From CAYMZZ01 sp047600605 (GTDB lineage: Bacteria > Bacteroidota > Bacteroidia > Chitinophagales > Chitinophagaceae), in NCBI GenBank assembly GCA_047600605.1, contig JASGKK010000001.1, positions 2,232,001 to 2,296,000 on the forward strand: a stretch of DNA of 64,000 nucleotides, given 5' to 3'. The position numbers and the translations under genes are program-made. The notes below the pieces were generated by a model. That model saw nothing but the letters and a program-made list of their open reading frames with translations. It was not told the origin of the DNA and ran no database searches. Below are positions 62,054 to 64,000 of the stretch, in pieces (position 1 is the stretch's first letter; the number at the start of each line of letters is the position of its first letter).

Positions 62054-63010
62054 GTGAAAAACGGTGCTGTGTCAGTAAAGAGTTTTTTAAATAAAATAGA
62101 CCTCACGCAACCCAGATACCTGCAGACGCTGGTTGAAAACCGGCGCATTTTCAACCTGGAAAATTGTGAACTGAATGTTTTTGAAAGTTACCAGGAGGCA
62201 TACCGGGTTCCCCTTACATTTCACGACTTTGTGATTACCAGTATGGTACGTGGCAAAAAAGTGATGCACCTGTTTGACAGGCCTTCATTCGAATACTTTC
62301 CCGGCGAGTCCGTCATTGTACCAGCCAATGAAACAATGGTAATTGATTTTCCCGAAGCACAAAAGGGAAATCCTACTCAATGCATTGCCCTTGCTGTAGA
62401 TGCGCAGTATGTCAATCAGACCCTGCAGTATCTCAACAACTATTACAACAGTGATCCGCTGGAGCAGCATGACTGGAAGCTTCAATTCAACAAATATCAT
62501 TTTGACAACGACACCGAGGTCACGGGACTTATCAATAAACTCATTCGTGTATGCAGCAGCGGAGACCGCGCAAAGAATATTTTTGCAGACCTCAACATTA
62601 AGGAATTGCTGATACGCCTCGTGCAAAGCCAGCATTTACAACAGATAGAAGTAGAAAAACAGGATAGCACCAATCACAGCCGGTTGCATTATGTACTGCA
62701 TTACATCCATGAGCATCTTACCGAAAAAATAGCTGTCGATAAATTAAGCCGGAAAGCCTACCTCAGCCGCAACATGTTTTTTAAATGGTTTAAAGAGCAG
62801 TTTGGCATTACGCCACTGGAGTATATCAATCGCGAACGTATAAAGCTGGCTAAACAGTTGCTGGAAGATCCGCGGCAAACTATTACTGCAGTGAGCCTGC
62901 AGTGCGGCTTTACAGACGTCAATTATTTTGTACGTCTTTTCAAGAAGCAGGAAGGCATTACACCCGGCACTTACCGTCATTGTATAACAGGAGAGCCGGA
63001 AAGCGAATAG
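62054..63010 (+). CDS. AraC-family transcriptional regulator of the aldehyde dehydrogenase gene
   Basis: This 318-residue protein has an N-terminal cupin-like ligand domain (~40-200: HDFVITSMVRGKKVMHLF, FEYFPGESVIVPANETM) and a C-terminal double helix-turn-helix (VDKLSRKAYLSRNMFFKWFKEQFGITPLEYI, ITAVSLQCGFTDVNYFVRLFKKQEG). The start is a GTG at 62054; another GTG lies 15 bp on. It is divergent from the dehydrogenase gene, so it probably controls it. Confidence 0.88.
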   Translation: MKNGAVSVKSFLNKIDLTQPRYLQTLVENRRIFNLENCELNVFESYQEAYRVPLTFHDFVITSMVRGKKVMHLFDRPSFEYFPGESVIVPANETMVIDFPEAQKGNPTQCIALAVDAQYVNQTLQYLNNYYNSDPLEQHDWKLQFNKYHFDNDTEVTGLINKLIRVCSSGDRAKNIFADLNIKELLIRLVQSQHLQQIEVEKQDSTNHSRLHYVLHYIHEHLTEKIAVDKLSRKAYLSRNMFFKWFKEQFGITPLEYINRERIKLAKQLLEDPRQTITAVSLQCGFTDVNYFVRLFKKQEGITPGTYRHCITGEPESE

Positions 63011-63026
63011 CTCCCCGGCTCTCCTG
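62988..63026 (+). terminator. Intrinsic terminator after the AraC gene
   Basis: A perfect 12-bp inverted repeat (62988-62999 with 63015-63026) with a 15-nt loop that contains the stop codon, followed on the plus strand by CCTTTATCTTTCC. It probably ends transcripts from this gene and may also stop the convergent one. Confidence 0.8.
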
Positions 63027-63044
63027 CCTTTATCTTTCCTGTAT

Positions 63045-64000
63045 TTATTCTACCACAAACTCGCGGGCTGCCATTATAACCTGGCCACTATCCGAAAGCC
63101 CTTCGAGCACAGCCACAAAACGTCCTTTCTGATCAGATGTGTAGAACTGTATTTCCGATTTACCGCTTGCCGGTATCACCTGGCTGGGTATCCATTGAAG
63201 CGTGGTACGCATATCCGGCAGGCGATTACCTGTAGCACCGGCTTTGGCATAATCGGGCGCATAAAATTCGCGGCGTAATTGCAGCCCTTCATAATCCACC
63301 ATGATCACAGAAGGATCCAGGTCAAACGCATCAAATTTGCCTTTATATGTTTCAAAACTTATGATGCCGGCAAATGCAGCAGCGCCCAGTACGTAACGCC
63401 TTGTCACTACATCCAGCCGTTTCAGTTTGATTGGGTCATATCCAAATATCTTATTATGATCTGCCAATGGTATGCCATCCAGCAGTACCAGTACGTTTTC
63501 ATCATAAGCCTGCCCATACAGACCATCATGCACTACTATATTTGGCTTGCCATTACGCATTGCTATAGTAGTGGGAAATACATATTCCCTGAAAGTTTCT
63601 TCTACCGTGCTGAATCGCTTATAATCATCCATTTTATATATGTACTCCGCCTTGCCATAAAAAGGTAATGTATCGCGAAGAGCAGGCGAAAGGAAATGAC
63701 GCAGGCTATCTGCCAGGAACAGGTTTTGCGCCTGCATGGCAATACTCCGCTGTATCAATACCTCTTCCTGCTTTTTATCCAGCACAACCAACGGTAATTG
63801 CTGATTCAACCGGTTTTCGGCAAAAGGGCTGGCTACATCAATCCGATACTTGCTCATCGAATCGCTCACTACTTTCATTACGATCTCACCCGGTCCATAG
63901 TAATTATTTACCTCGAAAGAGATATACCCCTCGCTGTTGCTTCTCGCAGTCTGGAAACTATACGGTACTGCCGGGGCAGACAGGTAACAAAGAATATTTG
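63045..64000 (-). CDS. TonB-plug-like surface protein, C-terminal part (5' end outside window)
   Basis: The minus-strand frame is open from 63045 to the window edge, so only the last ~318 residues are seen. They include beta-rich sequence, IVVHDGLYGQAYDENVLVLLDGIPLAD, DPIKLKRLDVVTRRYVLGAAAFAGIISF (resembling a TonB receptor plug domain) and no beta-barrel after it. A role in a large envelope protein of the macroglobulin/plug type is possible. An internal Met at 63878 is not the start. Confidence 0.7.
   Translation of the reverse strand, partial: NILCYLSAPAVPYSFQTARSNSEGYISFEVNNYYGPGEIVMKVVSDSMSKYRIDVASPFAENRLNQQLPLVVLDKKQEEVLIQRSIAMQAQNLFLADSLRHFLSPALRDTLPFYGKAEYIYKMDDYKRFSTVEETFREYVFPTTIAMRNGKPNIVVHDGLYGQAYDENVLVLLDGIPLADHNKIFGYDPIKLKRLDVVTRRYVLGAAAFAGIISFETYKGKFDAFDLDPSVIMVDYEGLQLRREFYAPDYAKAGATGNRLPDMRTTLQWIPSQVIPASGKSEIQFYTSDQKGRFVAVLEGLSDSGQVIMAAREFVVE

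Noticed and set aside
63045..63878. A complete 277-codon gene starting at 63878
   Set aside because: The frame continues without a stop to the window edge and the upstream residues read as normal protein, so the gene is truncated by the window.

Overview
The window looks like chromosomal DNA of a Bacteroidota bacterium, most likely of the Chitinophagaceae. This rests on gene content (UpxY-type antiterminator, paired FdtA-like cupins, crtI-crtB-idi-crtZ-crtY carotenoid operon, DUF4838 lipoprotein, propeller-type histidine kinase), on a textbook Bacteroidota promoter (TTTG, 19 bp, TATATTTG) in front of the exopolysaccharide operon, and on mostly A-rich rather than Shine-Dalgarno translation starts. 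No rRNA, tRNA, CRISPR array or insertion sequence was seen. Both window edges cut a gene.

Layout. 1-1.1 kb: 3' end of a UvrD-like helicase. 1.3-9.0 kb: signalling genes, namely a propeller-type sensor kinase, a small XRE regulator, and a plus-strand kinase / single-domain receiver / receiver-PAS-kinase set. 9.1-10.8 kb: arsR-arsM-arsC with two matching operator-like palindromes. 10.8-17.4 kb: a B12-binding MerR regulator of the CarH/LitR type, an ECF sigma factor and the operon crtI-crtB-idi-crtZ-crtY, which together look like light-controlled zeaxanthin-type carotenoid synthesis. 17.5-48.6 kb: one 28-gene minus-strand exopolysaccharide locus running from upxY, wza and wzc through dTDP-3-amino-sugar genes, Wzx, glycosyltransferases, two AsnB amidotransferases, a candidate Wzy, a bacillosamine/legionaminic-like sugar module and a priming phosphoglycosyltransferase to a PHP-type tyrosine phosphatase. 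48.8-50 kb: a NagX-like membrane acetyltransferase. 50-59.4 kb: genes for nucleic-acid repair and processing, namely an RtcB/AAA+/DUF458 operon with small ORFs, terminators and hairpins ahead of it, an SplB-like radical SAM protein, a LigT-like phosphoesterase, and a umuDC pair. 59.4-63 kb: a lipoprotein, a DUF779 protein, an aldehyde dehydrogenase and a divergent AraC regulator. 63-64 kb: 3' part of a plug-domain-like surface protein.

The points most worth a second look are these. (1) The UmuD homologue has Ala and Arg in place of the catalytic Ser and Lys, so it should not cleave itself. (2) Intergenic stem-loops have arms built from tandem 7-8 nt units and abut or overlap stop codons. (3) The region upstream of the RtcB operon holds two intrinsic terminators, small ORFs of 56 and 44 codons, two further hairpins and a candidate structured small RNA. 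(4) The CarH-like regulator keeps the W-x9-EH and E-x-H-x-x-G cobalamin motifs but lacks the His that follows the Trp in Thermus CarH. (5) Two near-identical 18-bp palindromes flank arsR.
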